DNA from: W0P28-013 sp051870755 | GTDB taxonomy: Bacteria; Bacteroidota; Bacteroidia; Bacteroidales; Paludibacteraceae | Direction: 5' to 3' | Assembly: GCA_051870755.1 (NCBI GenBank) | Contig: JBJECE010000034.1 | Coordinates: forward strand, 1-64,000 | Length of the DNA stretch: 64,000 nt | In this document: in pieces, positions 8,883 to 17,119 of the stretch | Position numbering within the stretch: position 1 is the first letter of the stretch | How the letters are laid out: the number at the start of each line of letters is the position of its first letter | The notes under the pieces: generated by a model | The model's input: only the letters and a program-made list of their open reading frames with translations | Told to the model about the DNA's origin: nothing | Databases searched by the model: none | Position numbers and translations under genes: made by a program

Positions 8883-9136
8883 TTTGTCCATAAATCACTA
8901 TCCGTTTTGGATAATGTGCCGCGCTGCGCCCATTTTTCCATATACAACCGAAAGAAATTGACATCCATAATGTCCGATATACGCCACAACAGGTCGGCAT
9001 CCATCGTCTTTTTCGAAAACAGTTTGTAAACATGATTGTTCGAACATGGCAACTGCCGCGCCAACCACACACCGCTACGCCCCTGACGTTTCAGCTCGCG
9101 CTGTATTTCCTTACCGATAAAAACAACATTTTCCAT
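8879..9136 (-). CDS. Small HTH-like regulator, paralogue of 11000-11206
   Basis: An 85-residue protein. The start MENVVFIGKEIQ is chosen because its paralogue at 11206 aligns from this point; an upstream in-frame start would read through the promoter block. The core GRSGVWLARQLPCSNNHVYK resembles a small Cro/CI-type helix-turn-helix, followed by a conserved LLWRISDIMDVNFFRLY helix pair. The second copy 1.9 kb away has GRSTVWLARQIPCSANHLYK at the same place. The two flank, in outward orientation, the regulator-kinase pair at 9287-10986, so they may control it or each other. No enzymatic motif is present. Confidence 0.7.
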   Translation of the reverse strand: MENVVFIGKEIQRELKRQGRSGVWLARQLPCSNNHVYKLFSKKTMDADLLWRISDIMDVNFFRLYMEKWAQRGTLSKTDSDLWTK

Positions 9137-9153
9137 ACTATACGGATTGATTT

Positions 9154-9213
9154 TTCGCCACAAAAGTACAACAAAACCACTCGGGGACAATCATCCATTT
9201 CATCCATTTCGCA
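9154..9213 (-). promoter_or_regulatory. Promoter block shared with 6830-6893
   Basis: Minus-strand TACTTTTG (9161-9168) stands before the gene starting at 9136. TTCGCCACAAAAGTA and CAATCATCCATTTCATCC match the block before the LPP20 operon. The two genes may therefore answer to the same signal. Confidence 0.6.
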
Positions 9214-9239
9214 ATGCGGCGCAATTCAAAAAAAATGTG

Positions 9240-9247
9240 TATCTTTG
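9240..9247 (+). promoter_or_regulatory. -7 promoter element of the regulator-kinase pair
   Basis: TATCTTTG followed by CAC and a leader of about 35 nt before the ATG at 9287. It fits the TAnnTTTG consensus. The -33 element is weak. Confidence 0.6.
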
Positions 9248-9286
9248 CACAATCGTAAACAGCAAACTGTAACACCCTAATATATA

Positions 9287-9835
9287 ATGTTACCGAACTC
9301 CATTATCGACCAAATAAAACAGCGCAGCGGGCTTGCGCTCGATTCGGCCAACGACTACGAAAGCCTATCGGCCGACACCAATTTGGGCATCAACACCCTG
9401 AAACGCCTATGCGGTTACGCCCCCGACAGCACCGAGCCACGCCGCTCGACACTCAACATGCTGGCACAATATTTAGGCTTCGACACATGGAACATAATGA
9501 TGAACCTCGAACCGGGCGATAGCGAATGGAACGACACCTGCATCCACGCCGACGAAATACGCCGTAACGAATCGGTAACGGTAACATGGCTGCCCAACCG
9601 ACAACTGACACTGCGCTGCATCGGCGACGAAACATTTGAAGTCAGCAGCAGCATCAACGGCAAACTGCACACCGGCGACCAAGTACACATCGAACTATTC
9701 CGCCTGCACCACCCGCTGACGGTAACCAACATCGTGCGCCAAGGGCAACTGCTCGTCAATCCCGATGGCACACGCACGGCCTATATAGCCGGCAAACGAA
9801 ACGGTATATCAACGCTTACAACCAAATTTCTATGA
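9287..9835 (+). CDS. Putative DNA-binding partner of the downstream kinase
   Basis: A 182-residue soluble protein. The N-terminal 75 residues are helical and read like a small HTH module (GINTLKRLCGYAPDS, then RRSTLNMLAQYLGFDTW). The C-terminal half (about 90-180) is beta-rich (SVTVTWLPNRQLTLRCIGD), probably a small barrel. Proteins of this layout occur in Bacteroidetes, but I cannot name a characterised family. Its stop overlaps the kinase start by ATGA, so the two are translationally coupled and likely act together, perhaps as a kinase and its regulated transcription factor; that is inference. Confidence 0.55.
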   Translation: MLPNSIIDQIKQRSGLALDSANDYESLSADTNLGINTLKRLCGYAPDSTEPRRSTLNMLAQYLGFDTWNIMMNLEPGDSEWNDTCIHADEIRRNESVTVTWLPNRQLTLRCIGDETFEVSSSINGKLHTGDQVHIELFRLHHPLTVTNIVRQGQLLVNPDGTRTAYIAGKRNGISTLTTKFL

Positions 9836-10986
9836 TTGAATCGGAATTCACGGCACAAACGCCCATACAGGATACACAAAACGAAGTACTCATCAACTCG
9901 GGAGGCACAGCCGATTGCTACAAAATCAGCCTGCGCAACAGATTCTACATCGTTAAACGACCCAAAAACATCTACGCCGACAACGCCGAATATCTGCAAC
10001 TATTTCACAAAGAGTTCGATTTGGGCATACAACTCGACCACCCAAACATCGTGCGCTACTACGATTTGGGCAAGGACGACAAAGGCCTATTCATCCGCAT
10101 GGACTATGTCGATGGCGAAAACCTCACGACATTCGTGCAACAAAATCCCGATTATTTCCGGAAACGGAGCCATCGGCAACAATTCATCGACGAATTGCTC
10201 GGAGCCATCGCCTATATGCACGCACACGAGATGCTCCACCTCGACATCAAGCCGCAAAACATCCTGATCACCCGACACGGACAACACGTCAAACTCATCG
10301 ATTTGGGATTTGCGTGGACACAAGCATATCGCAGCCACAACGGCTGTTCCAAAGACTTCTGCGCACCCGAACAATTGGACACAACGGCGGGCAGCATCAG
10401 TCCCGCTACCGACATCTACGCCATCGGCAAAGTGTTCGACCTGTTCGGACTCGCTCCGAAAAGCATCGTCGCACGCTGCACCAAAGAGACGACGCAACAA
10501 CGTTTCCAAAACATCGAGGCACTTCAAAAAGCCCTGCGCCGACATGCCGCACTGCCACGACGCATAGCGACTACAGCCGCCTGCCTCATACTGCTGGCAG
10601 CCACACCTGCGCTCTATATGCTGCAACCGCGCCCCGAGCCCATCACGACCGTAACCACCATCACCGACACCATCGTCATTCGCGACACCATTGTAGCCAT
10701 GCCGCCACCAAAAGTATTGACCAAACAAGATAAGTTTCGTGCAGCCATTCGCCACGTATTCGACTCTATCTACGCACCATTCTACCGCCAATATCCCACC
10801 TACACCGAGGAGATGAAATATGCGATAGAGGAGCCTTTCGATGCGGCCAACGCCTACGCCGACGAAAAACTGAGCAGCATGAATCTATCCTTTCAGGACG
10901 AGATTGAATATACCCAAATCGTATCCGAAGAGATAAACCGCATTATGAGCCCGTTTAACCGCATGGCTAACGCCTACGAACCATAA
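9832..10986 (+). CDS. Membrane-anchored Ser/Thr protein kinase (Hanks type)
   Basis: A 384-residue eukaryotic-like kinase. The glycine-rich loop is INSGGTADCY (21-30), a Lys in IVKRPK (40-45) should bind ATP, and E61 is its likely partner. The catalytic loop is HLDIKPQN (136-143), with D138, K140 and N143. The metal-binding motif is DLG (157-159) instead of DFG, and CAPEQ (177-181) ends the activation segment. A single membrane helix (about 244-264) follows the kinase domain, leaving about 115 residues outside the cytoplasm with a Pro/Thr-rich linker and a helical tail. All catalytic residues seem present. It is coupled to the upstream regulator by a 4-nt overlap. A role in envelope signalling is likely; the ligand is unknown. 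Confidence 0.85.
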   Translation: MIESEFTAQTPIQDTQNEVLINSGGTADCYKISLRNRFYIVKRPKNIYADNAEYLQLFHKEFDLGIQLDHPNIVRYYDLGKDDKGLFIRMDYVDGENLTTFVQQNPDYFRKRSHRQQFIDELLGAIAYMHAHEMLHLDIKPQNILITRHGQHVKLIDLGFAWTQAYRSHNGCSKDFCAPEQLDTTAGSISPATDIYAIGKVFDLFGLAPKSIVARCTKETTQQRFQNIEALQKALRRHAALPRRIATTAACLILLAATPALYMLQPRPEPITTVTTITDTIVIRDTIVAMPPPKVLTKQDKFRAAIRHVFDSIYAPFYRQYPTYTEEMKYAIEEPFDAANAYADEKLSSMNLSFQDEIEYTQIVSEEINRIMSPFNRMANAYEP

Positions 10987-10999
10987 CGCCGATGCGCGA

Positions 11000-11206
11000 C
11001 TATTTGTACAATTCAAAAAAATTGTATTCCAAAACCTCGGAAATACGACGCAGCAACCCGGTGTTGATGTCGGGCTTGCGATAAACTTTGTAGAGATGAT
11101 TGGCCGAACACGGAATTTGGCGCGCTAACCACACCGTCGAACGACCCTGATCGTGCAGTTTCTTACGAATAACTTTCCCAATATGTATCTGCGCTATGTT
11201 CGGCAT
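11000..11206 (-). CDS. Small HTH-like regulator, paralogue of 8879-9136
   Basis: A 68-residue protein that aligns over almost its whole length with the one at 8879-9136: GRSTVWLARQIPCSANHLYK, then LLRRISEVLEYNFFELY. It is convergent with the kinase gene, ending 13 nt after it. A Cro/CI-like HTH fold is likely. Upstream lies a strongly structured 118-nt segment (11233-11350) that may be its leader. Confidence 0.65.
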   Translation of the reverse strand: MPNIAQIHIGKVIRKKLHDQGRSTVWLARQIPCSANHLYKVYRKPDINTGLLRRISEVLEYNFFELYK

Positions 11207-11232
11207 GCAAAAAGTGTGGAGTTTCCTTATTG

Positions 11233-11350
11233 CATTCCGAGGTATTTGCCGTAACCTTCAAGTCAGATAAGTCCAGTCCACACTCGCAGTGCAGACGCTT
11301 ACAGAACTTATTCATTGACTTGTTCGTCGAATCGGCAAATTTTCGGAATG
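11233..11350. other. 118-nt nested inverted repeat, candidate structured RNA or leader
   Basis: Five exact pairings nest one inside another: 11233-11240 with 11343-11350, 11244-11251 with 11333-11340, 11259-11265 with 11316-11322, 11267-11272 with 11306-11311, and an apical CACT-CGC-AGTG at 11281-11291. That gives 33 Watson-Crick pairs in one irregular hairpin. The minus strand also carries an ATG-initiated frame through it (about 11313 to 11164, 50 codons, with CKRLHCECG near its start), overlapping the HTH gene out of frame. I cannot decide between a leader RNA of that gene, a decayed mobile repeat and a small protein. Confidence 0.5.
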
Positions 11351-11459
11351 TCGTGAATAAATAGCAAACGCTATCGTCTATTTGATGTTATGTCTATTGA
11401 TTCTCTGCTACTTGTTATTACAGATTGTATTATATTGTTTTACAAATAGTTAAGTACAC

Positions 11460-11487
11460 TCCGAAGCATACGCGCGCACACTTCGGA
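11460..11487. terminator. Hairpin between the MFS gene and the HTH gene
   Basis: TCCGAAG (11460-11466) pairs with CTTCGGA (11481-11487) around a GC-rich loop. It lies 32 nt past the stop of the MFS gene (minus strand). No T-run directly follows, so this is only a possible terminator. The remaining intergenic DNA from 11351 to 11459 shows nothing I recognise. Confidence 0.35.
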
Positions 11488-11518
11488 ATGAACTTCAGAC
11501 ACCTATTATTTTCGATCG

Positions 11519-12958
11519 TTACTTATCATTTTTGACAAACGCCCACAGTATGCCCGAAACGAGCAGACACACGGCGCAAATGGCAAATATAATCGACTTA
11601 TCGGCAGCGGCATTCACCACCTCGCCCATTTTGAACGAAGCCACCAACTGCGGCAGCACCACCGACAGGTTGAAAATGCCCATATACAAGCCCATTTTCG
11701 ACTGATCGACCTTTTCGCTCATGATGGCAAACGGCAGCGACACCAACGAAGCCCAACCGATACCCACGATACACAAAGCGGCAAAGAACACGATGATTTG
11801 CGAGCCAAACGCCCAAATCAGGCCATAGCCAATCGCCATCAGCAAGATGGAAACGGTGTGCGTCAGTGTCATGCCGCGACGCTTGGCAATCACATTCAGC
11901 ACCAACACCGGCAAAATGGCTCCCACCAAGTCGCGCACAAGGAATGCCCACGAATTGACCGACTGCATGGCACTTTCGTCGAGGCCGGCAATTTTGGTCG
12001 AAACATAAAAGAACATGTACACATTCATCGTCTGAACGCCCCACCAACTGAACGAGTGCGCCAACAGAATTTTCTGAAACTCATTGTTATTCGACGACTC
12101 GCGCAACGCGTTGGTCAGCACCAACACCATGGCCACAAGTTCAACCACGATGCAGATAACCTCGACCACCGACAGCGTAACGCTGCCAAACTGAAACAGT
12201 GCTGCATCCTGCAAGCCAAACAATTTGGCAATAATCACATACACGCCGTAAATCAAAAATCCGAGCAGCGGCAGCAATGCGCTGAAAATGTCGCCCACCG
12301 ACGATTTCGATTTCACCTTTTTCTCTGCCTCGGCCTCCAATTGGCGCGGCTCCTCGATAAAGAAAATCGGCACAATGGTGAACAGCAACGCCACAGCCAC
12401 ACCCACATAAATCAGTACGATGTTGCCCCAAATGACGGCAATCAGGTAAGCCAGCACGCCGCAAGTACCCGAGACGGTCTGCATCCACGTGTAACCTTTC
12501 GAACGCTGCTCTTTCGACGTGCAGTCGGCAATGAGCGAACGCGTCGGGTTGAAACTGACGTTAATCGACAAGTCGAGCGTCAGCGCCACTACGACGGCAA
12601 TAGTCAGCAAACCTTCGGCGCCGGCAGCGCCAAACATGCTTTGAATAATGTGAATATTCGGCAACGCCAACAGCATCAAGCCGGTGAGCAGTCCGCCGAA
12701 AAATATCCACGGACGACGACGCCCACCCATAAACCACAGGTTGTCGCTGAGCGCCCCGACAATGGGCTGCGCAATGATGCCGGCAATGGGGCCGGCCGCC
12801 CAAACAATACCTATCTGACTGATATCCAGCCCGTAGCGCGTGGACAGAATCCAACTCAGTGCCGAAATTTGCACCGAAAGACCAAAGCCCATGGCTGTGG
12901 CCGGCAAACTTAGCAACGCGAAAAACGTGTTGCTCATCTTTCTCTGAATGTTTAACAT
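11519..12958 (-). CDS. MFS transporter, sugar:cation symporter-like
   Basis: A 479-residue membrane protein of the major facilitator superfamily with about 12 hydrophobic segments. The start MLNIQRKMSNTFFALLS is preferred; the 37 upstream codons run through AT-rich promoter-like DNA. The MFS loop motif is visible as GALSDNLWFMGGRRRPWIFFG after helix 2-3, a form typical of the GPH/SLC45 sucrose- and maltose-type symporters. Charged cytoplasmic loop EEPRQLEAEAEKKVK separates the halves. The substrate cannot be read from sequence, but a disaccharide is plausible with the secreted amylase operon 2 kb away. It is divergent from recA. Confidence 0.75.
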   Translation of the reverse strand: MLNIQRKMSNTFFALLSLPATAMGFGLSVQISALSWILSTRYGLDISQIGIVWAAGPIAGIIAQPIVGALSDNLWFMGGRRRPWIFFGGLLTGLMLLALPNIHIIQSMFGAAGAEGLLTIAVVVALTLDLSINVSFNPTRSLIADCTSKEQRSKGYTWMQTVSGTCGVLAYLIAVIWGNIVLIYVGVAVALLFTIVPIFFIEEPRQLEAEAEKKVKSKSSVGDIFSALLPLLGFLIYGVYVIIAKLFGLQDAALFQFGSVTLSVVEVICIVVELVAMVLVLTNALRESSNNNEFQKILLAHSFSWWGVQTMNVYMFFYVSTKIAGLDESAMQSVNSWAFLVRDLVGAILPVLVLNVIAKRRGMTLTHTVSILLMAIGYGLIWAFGSQIIVFFAALCIVGIGWASLVSLPFAIMSEKVDQSKMGLYMGIFNLSVVLPQLVASFKMGEVVNAAADKSIIFAICAVCLLVSGILWAFVKNDK

Positions 12959-13070
12959 AGCGATATTTAGGTTTGAATGAAAAATAAACGTTGCAAATTT
13001 ACGTATTTTCATCGAAAAAAACAAACAAAAAAAGTTATCAACATTATTTTTTATTTTGCAAAATATCAAC

Positions 13071-13078
13071 TATCTTTG
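13071..13078 (+). promoter_or_regulatory. -7 promoter element of recA
   Basis: TATCTTTG 36 nt before the recA start, matching the TAnnTTTG consensus; no LexA-like dyad was noticed. Confidence 0.6.
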
Positions 13079-13114
13079 TCCAATCAGTTGAAATAGTAAA
13101 AAACACCGAAAAAT

Positions 13115-14125
13115 ATGGCAGTTGAAATCAAACAACCATCGCCCGACAAGCTAAAAGCGTTGCAATTGGCGATGGAAAAAATCGAAAAAGACCACGGACG
13201 CGGCACCATCATGCGTCTTGGCGACGAGAACATCGAAGAAGTGAGCATCATTCCGACCGGCTCCGTCGGGTTGAACCTGGCGTTGGGCGTGGGCGGCTAT
13301 CCGCGCGGACGCATCATCGAAATTTACGGCCCCGAATCGAGCGGTAAAACCACGTTGGCCATTCACGCCATCGCCGAAGTGCAAAAGAGCGGCGGCATTG
13401 CGGCCATTGTCGATGCAGAACATGCGTTCGACCGTTTTTATGCCGAAAAATTGGGCGTTGACATTAAAAATCTGCTGATTTCGCAACCCGACAGCGGCGA
13501 ACAAGCGCTCGAAGTTGTCGATCAGTTGGTACGCTCGTCGGCGGTCGATTTAATCGTTATCGACTCGGTAGCCGCGCTAACTCCGAAAGCCGAACTCGAA
13601 GGCGATATGGGCGACTCGAAAGTGGGTTTGCAGGCACGTCTGATGTCGCAAGCACTGCGCAAACTCACGGCCAGCATCAACAAGACGAACACCACCTGCA
13701 TCTTCATCAACCAATTGCGCGAAAAAATCGGCGTGATGTTCGGCAACCCCGAAACCACCACCGGCGGCAATGCACTGAAATTCTACGCATCGGTACGGCT
13801 CGACATTCGCCGCATCGGACAAATCAAAGAAGGTGAAGAGATTTTGGGCAACCAAACGCGCGTCAAGGTGGTGAAAAACAAAGTGGCGCCTCCGTTCCGC
13901 AAAACCGAGTTCGACATTATGTACGGCAGCGGCATCTCGCGCACCGGCGAATTGGTCGATTTGGGTGTCGAAGCCGGCATCATCAAAAAAAGCGGTTCGT
14001 GGTACAGTTACAACGACGAAAAATTGGCTCAAGGCCGCGAAGGCGCCAAAAAAGTGCTGGCCGAAAATGTTGATTTGGCCGGCGAAATCGAAGCACAAAT
14101 CATGGAGGCGCTGAAAGACAAATAA
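13115..14125 (+). CDS. recA: Recombinase RecA
   Basis: A 336-residue RecA, normal length. It polymerises on single-stranded DNA and drives homologous pairing in recombination and SOS repair. Walker A is GPESSGKTT (72-80); Walker B is LIVIDSVAAL; the loop-2 region reads INQLREKIGVMFGNPETTTG, followed by the conserved GGNALKFYASVRLD. The acidic C-terminal tail is short (EIEAQIMEALKDK), as in many Bacteroidetes. The gene is single, with its own -7 element and a strong terminator, and is divergent from the MFS gene. Confidence 0.98.
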   Translation: MAVEIKQPSPDKLKALQLAMEKIEKDHGRGTIMRLGDENIEEVSIIPTGSVGLNLALGVGGYPRGRIIEIYGPESSGKTTLAIHAIAEVQKSGGIAAIVDAEHAFDRFYAEKLGVDIKNLLISQPDSGEQALEVVDQLVRSSAVDLIVIDSVAALTPKAELEGDMGDSKVGLQARLMSQALRKLTASINKTNTTCIFINQLREKIGVMFGNPETTTGGNALKFYASVRLDIRRIGQIKEGEEILGNQTRVKVVKNKVAPPFRKTEFDIMYGSGISRTGELVDLGVEAGIIKKSGSWYSYNDEKLAQGREGAKKVLAENVDLAGEIEAQIMEALKDK

Positions 14126-14152
14126 AAAGTCTATCGACAACTATAACGACAC

Positions 14153-14181
14153 AAAAAGGCGGAAAATTTTTCCGCCTTTTT
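14153..14181. terminator. Bidirectional terminator between recA and the envelope operon
   Basis: A 12-bp stem AAAAAGGCGGAA / TTCCGCCTTTTT with A-run on one side and T-run on the other, so it can end both recA (plus) and the large minus-strand operon whose last gene stops at 14197. Confidence 0.9.
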
Positions 14182-14196
14182 GTGTATCAGCAGTAA

Positions 14197-15201
14197 TTAT
14201 CGCCGCCGGCCGAACCGTTTGGAGCCACGCCGCGAACCATGCTTCGAACCGCGCCCAAAACTATGGCTCGATCCACGCAAACAATGGCATGCGCCACGCC
14301 GTTTGTTCGGGAGATAATAGCACACACCCACTTCGACACCCACCGAAAGCGCGTTTACCTTATCGCCTATCTGATTGGTATTCAGTAGATTGGTATAATC
14401 GCTCATGAATCCGTGCATCTGTTCCATGCCCTCCATATCATTGCGGAAACCGATGGGATTGGACGCGCATCCGTCGGGCATAATATTCGTGATGCCAAAA
14501 TCGCCATACACCTTGCACGACAACTCGAGATAGCGCGTCAGCGGGAAAGCCACGCCGGCTTTGACAAAGGCCGACAGCATCGGCTTGAACGTCAGTTCGC
14601 TCTGCGGACGAAACGCCTCGGTGGTATAATAGCCGTGATTCGGCGTGTCGTACAACCACAAATGAAATTGGTCGTAATACCCTTGATGCGTGATGCCGCC
14701 ACCGGCCTTGCTGCCGCCGCCCAACAAGAAACCGTATTTTGCGCCCACTTCGGCACACACGCGCATGTGCGACAACGGAAACGACAGACACACCGACAGC
14801 GGGATTTCGGCATATACGGCATGATGCTGTTCGCGCCACCGATCGAGCATCACATAGTGATCGTAAGTGCCGCCGCCATTAGCATTGACCGAAGGCCACG
14901 CCAACTCGTCGGGCAGAAGCAGCGTCGTGCCATAGCGCGAGAAATCGGCTCCCAAACGCAATCCCACATTCGGCGTGAAAAAATAAGCGTAACCCAAATG
15001 CGCTTTCAACCCATACGAACCGTTATTGCGCAGTTGATCGCCGGTGAGTTGATAATTCAGCATACTCCAACCGGCACCAAGCGAAAATTCGAATTCGGAA
15101 CCGGCACCACGTTTATGACGCGATGACGAAAAACGCGGGCGTCCCCACGCCACCATCAGCGGGACGAGCAATAACAACACCAATAACGCGCGTTTATTCA
15201 T
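14197..15201 (-). CDS. Outer-membrane beta-barrel protein, last gene of the operon
   Basis: A 334-residue protein with a signal peptide (LLVLLLLVPLMVAWG). The mature part alternates short hydrophobic strands and turns (FEFSLGAGWSMLNY, AHLGYAYFFTPNVGLRLGAD), as in outer-membrane barrels, and ends with a basic Arg/Gly/Ser-rich tail (SFGRGSKHGSRRGSK). It is paralogous to the barrel region of the STN-OmpA protein at 19124-20893: both have a DRWREQ/HDWREQ element followed by EIPLSV/ELPVGV, then HQGYY. It probably sits in the outer membrane alongside that protein. The basic tail after the last strand is unusual. Confidence 0.7.
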   Translation of the reverse strand: MNKRALLVLLLLVPLMVAWGRPRFSSSRHKRGAGSEFEFSLGAGWSMLNYQLTGDQLRNNGSYGLKAHLGYAYFFTPNVGLRLGADFSRYGTTLLLPDELAWPSVNANGGGTYDHYVMLDRWREQHHAVYAEIPLSVCLSFPLSHMRVCAEVGAKYGFLLGGGSKAGGGITHQGYYDQFHLWLYDTPNHGYYTTEAFRPQSELTFKPMLSAFVKAGVAFPLTRYLELSCKVYGDFGITNIMPDGCASNPIGFRNDMEGMEQMHGFMSDYTNLLNTNQIGDKVNALSVGVEVGVCYYLPNKRRGACHCLRGSSHSFGRGSKHGSRRGSKRFGRRR

Positions 15202-15222
15202 CGTTTATTCTGTTTTTTGCGG

Positions 15223-17115
15223 TTAACGTACTACTATTTTTGCTGTTCGGCGAGTACCTTCGGCCGTGTACAAAGCCACCAAATAAACACCTTTGTCTAA
15301 CGGCAAGCGCCATTGCGTTTCGGTAGTGGTAAGCAATGCCGCCGCCAACAAACAGCCATGTGCAGAGAAGACACGTGCCTCAACATAGGTCATTGGCAAC
15401 ACACTAATTATAAGCCGATTATCCAAATAAAGGACTTCGGCCGGCGACAAATGTGCTGATGCAATAGCCGTTTGAATAATTTCGACATAAGCCTGTTCGC
15501 ACGAACATTCCGTAGTTCCTTCGACAGTTTGCGCGCACACATAATAACTCTTATCGTGCGTTGCCACACCGCCGGTAGTCTGGAAATAGAGGAATTGCCG
15601 CGTCTCGCCGGGCAACGCCACACTGTCGCAATACCATTGGTACGCCACATAGCGGTCGGAGGCATTGTCGCAAAAGAGCACATCGTCCCATTTGGCATAG
15701 ACCATACCTTCGTAACAAGGCGGGTCGCACGGTTTGGCATAGACGGTGTACGAATGCCAAATGCTATCGCAGCCGCGCGGACTTTTCTCCATATACTCGT
15801 ATGTTTCGCCGGAACGGTCGAACTGATAGCCTTTCCAAATAAACGGCAGTTGATTTTCGCAAATGGTCTTTTCGTCGGTAACAGTTATCACATCAGGACA
15901 TTCCGGATTGCATATTTTCAAATCCAGTTTCAAAATGTAGTGAGCTGTAACACAACCATTTGCGTCTGTCAGCACCGTATCCACCACACCGGGAGCGTCG
16001 AACACAACCGTCATCTTACTATCATAAACCCACTTGTATGGTAAATTTGTTTTACAAACTTTAATCGAATCGCGTTTGGGGGTAGCTGGGTCGCACGGCG
16101 GCGTACAATCTTTGATTGTTACATAAAATATGGTCTGATAAACCACCGTTGTAACCACCGTCGTCGTTTTTTGGAACATGATGTCGTCCAAGCAGAAGTC
16201 GTTACCAACACCATCATACGGATTAGCATCATACACGCCAATCATCACATCGTCGCACGTTACCGGCGATTTCCAACGTTCTTCGCGCAACTCCCACCCA
16301 TTCAGCGGCGACGTTTGCCCCAACGTATGTTCCGTATTATTCAATTTGTAGGTAGTCGTTTGACCATTGGGTTGCTTACATACGATTACAAATTGCAAAC
16401 GCGCCGGCGAATTGCTATATTGAGGAGTATTGGGATGCGCCGCCCAATAGGAGAACAGATAGGTCGAATCTTTCTCCAATTTCAGTTGCGGATTGCCTGC
16501 AACTACATTACCTTTATTATCAGTTGTCTGTTTAGTATAAGCCTTCCACGCAAATCCTTCCTTTCCGGCATCAAACAACGCAAAATATTGCCCTCCGTGT
16601 GGACTCTTTACTTGATAATCTCTCCAAAAATCATAAGCATTTTTGGTCAAAGTGTAAAGGTTCTTTTTGAGTTCCGCATGGTCTTTGATGGCAGCATCTT
16701 CATAATAATTTGCATCATTTTTAGTATACTCAACATACTGATAATCAGATGTAAAATTTTCATTGCTCTCAAAATCGCCGTTGGCCATCAGGTTGTTTTC
16801 GGCTTGCACATCGTCGCGCACCACCTCGCATATATAGGTTACATTGCGATCCGGCGCATCGCCCACAAGTACCAGCTTGCGATTAGTTTCTGCCCAAAGC
16901 GTGTCGTATGTTCCGTTCGCATCGATGCGTATCCAGCGATACGTTTCGTTATCGGACACACGTTGGTCGGACGTCAGAATAACATTGCGACCAATACACA
17001 CCGTTGTGTCGTATTTGGTTACAACCGTATTTGTGCCGGAAACGGCAGCACTGCACACAGCCGGAACGACCATGCACAGTGCGAGTAGTGCAACGAAATG
17101 AGCGCGTTTCATCAT
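15223..17115 (-). CDS. T9SS-secreted surface protein with carbohydrate-binding-like and Ig-like modules
   Basis: A 630-residue protein with signal peptide MMKRAHFVALLALCMVVPAV. An Ig-like N-terminal domain (about 25-105) is followed by a jelly-roll-like module (about 105-315) running from NNLMANGDFES to GVGNDFCLDDIMF. Cys-rich repeats come next (CDPATPKRDSIKVC, CPDVITVTDEKTIC), then an Ig-like module (about 475-550) with YVAYQWYCDS. The last 80 residues are a type IX sorting domain (EARVFSAHGCLL, then LDKGVYLVALYT, ending TAKIVVR). It is paralogous to the next gene upstream (17120-19096), separated by only 4 nt, so the pair probably arose by duplication. Expected location: cell surface or secreted. 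Confidence 0.7.
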   Translation of the reverse strand: MMKRAHFVALLALCMVVPAVCSAAVSGTNTVVTKYDTTVCIGRNVILTSDQRVSDNETYRWIRIDANGTYDTLWAETNRKLVLVGDAPDRNVTYICEVVRDDVQAENNLMANGDFESNENFTSDYQYVEYTKNDANYYEDAAIKDHAELKKNLYTLTKNAYDFWRDYQVKSPHGGQYFALFDAGKEGFAWKAYTKQTTDNKGNVVAGNPQLKLEKDSTYLFSYWAAHPNTPQYSNSPARLQFVIVCKQPNGQTTTYKLNNTEHTLGQTSPLNGWELREERWKSPVTCDDVMIGVYDANPYDGVGNDFCLDDIMFQKTTTVVTTVVYQTIFYVTIKDCTPPCDPATPKRDSIKVCKTNLPYKWVYDSKMTVVFDAPGVVDTVLTDANGCVTAHYILKLDLKICNPECPDVITVTDEKTICENQLPFIWKGYQFDRSGETYEYMEKSPRGCDSIWHSYTVYAKPCDPPCYEGMVYAKWDDVLFCDNASDRYVAYQWYCDSVALPGETRQFLYFQTTGGVATHDKSYYVCAQTVEGTTECSCEQAYVEIIQTAIASAHLSPAEVLYLDNRLIISVLPMTYVEARVFSAHGCLLAAALLTTTETQWRLPLDKGVYLVALYTAEGTRRTAKIVVR

Positions 17116-17119
17116 GGTG

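Noticed and set aside
11519..13069. Upstream start of the MFS protein at 13069
   Set aside because: The first 37 codons read through AT-rich promoter-like DNA and add a non-homologous extension; start at 12958 fits the family.
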